Part shown: positions 4,707 through 5,027 of the stretch, in pieces
How positions within the stretch are numbered: position 1 is the first letter of the stretch
How the letters are laid out: every line of letters starts with the position of its first letter
Source of the DNA: Bacilli bacterium
Lineage (GTDB): Bacteria > Bacillota > Bacilli > Tumebacillales > JAQBPP01
DNA: 5,027 nucleotides
NCBI GenBank assembly: GCA_028287455.1
Contig: JAQBPP010000177.1
Coordinates: 1 to 5,027 of the forward strand
Reading direction: 5' to 3'
Made by a program: the position numbers and the translations under genes
Notes under the pieces: model-generated
The model's database searches: none
Seen by the model: only the letters and a program-made list of their open reading frames with translations
Told to the model about the DNA's origin: nothing

Positions 4707-4923
4707 CCATCTCACTCCCTACGTTCTGAATTGGAAAGCTCTGCTGTTGTAATGAGTGCTATCCGGATCATATGTTGCCCAACCTGGGGCACACTTACGC
4801 ACAGACGAACGATTAAATAACTACAGTCATATAACCATTGCATCCCTAAACTTTTCTGTATTCTCTGATCCAAAACAGGCGTTTATCGCTTATATGAGTC
4901 ACAGAGTGTTGAGGTCAGAGTCC
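4707..4923. other. Gene-free spacer
   Basis: No supportable gene lies here. It must carry the leader of the glycine-zipper gene, but no good sigma-A promoter is visible. CATATGAT on the minus strand near 4767-4774 loosely resembles a sigma-E -10, without a matching -35. TGCCC (4776-4780) and GGGCA (4787-4791) form a small hairpin without a U-tract. No terminator was seen for the gene that ends at 4924. Confidence 0.4.
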
Positions 4924-5027
4924 TTATACTACGCGTTTCCGAATGGCTTCTCGCAGTATGTCACGGTCAACCCCTGACGGTAATTTAACTTGGACAGTAT
5001 AGGTCTGCTCTCCAAACTCTTTGACGT
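4924..5027 (-). CDS. C-terminal end of an unidentified protein entering from the right edge
   Basis: On the minus strand one frame is open from the window edge for 33 codons to a TAA at 4924-4926, while the other two frames meet stops. The residues look like real protein: a strand-like part (GEQTYTVQVKLPSG) followed by a charged helix (RDILREAIRKRVV). That is a plausible beta-strand plus C-terminal helix ending. I do not recognise the family. It is in the same orientation as the glycine-zipper gene, 218 bp upstream of its start. Confidence 0.5.
   Translation of the reverse strand, partial: VKEFGEQTYTVQVKLPSGVDRDILREAIRKRVV

Noticed and set aside
4756..4977. Plus-strand frame of 73 codons near the right edge
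   Set aside because: It has no ribosome site and is antisense to the better-supported coding fragment at 4924-5027.

Overview
The window reads as an ordinary chromosomal stretch of a low-to-medium GC, spore-former-like Firmicute (Bacillales). The reasons are strong AGGAGG-type ribosome binding sites, the argC-argB-argD gene order, U-tract hairpin terminators and tiny Gly-rich proteins. A relative of Alicyclobacillaceae is my guess; the sequence does not prove it.

Bases 1-2620 hold the downstream part of an arginine biosynthesis operon on the + strand: the C-terminal part of argC, argB with a TTG start, argD, then a clear hairpin terminator. argJ, which usually sits between argC and argB in Bacillus-type clusters, is absent: only 62 bp separate the two genes. 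Convergent to argD, and behind its own terminator, lies a 171-codon GNAT acetyltransferase (2670-3185, minus). It has the hallmarks of the short N-acetylglutamate synthase (ArgA-like) family. Its TATAAT promoter is overlapped by an 18-bp site that fits the ArgR operator consensus at 14 of 16 specified positions. A consistent reading is that this gene makes the N-acetylglutamate used by ArgB, ArgC and ArgD and is repressed by arginine through ArgR.

Bases 3244-3750 hold a 72-codon helical hypothetical gene on the minus strand. A possible 34-codon ORF overlaps its end. A divergent intergenic region with two inverted repeats separates it from a 62-aa single-pass membrane protein on the + strand (3751-3939).

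Bases 3940-4400 have no convincing protein gene but are rich in RNA-like structure. There is a GC-rich nested fold (3962-4077) and two terminator-type hairpins (4145-4177 and 4200-4230). A further inverted repeat (4231-4273) lies just downstream of a minus-strand extended -10 (TGTTATAAT). The last two suggest a minus-strand small RNA of about 90 nt.

Bases 4367-5027, all on the minus strand, hold a 100-aa Asn/Gly-rich glycine-zipper protein with a nearly perfect internal 42-bp duplication and its own terminator. Beyond it are a gene-free spacer and the last 33 codons of a gene that enters from the right edge. I see no mobile element, CRISPR array, rRNA or tRNA.
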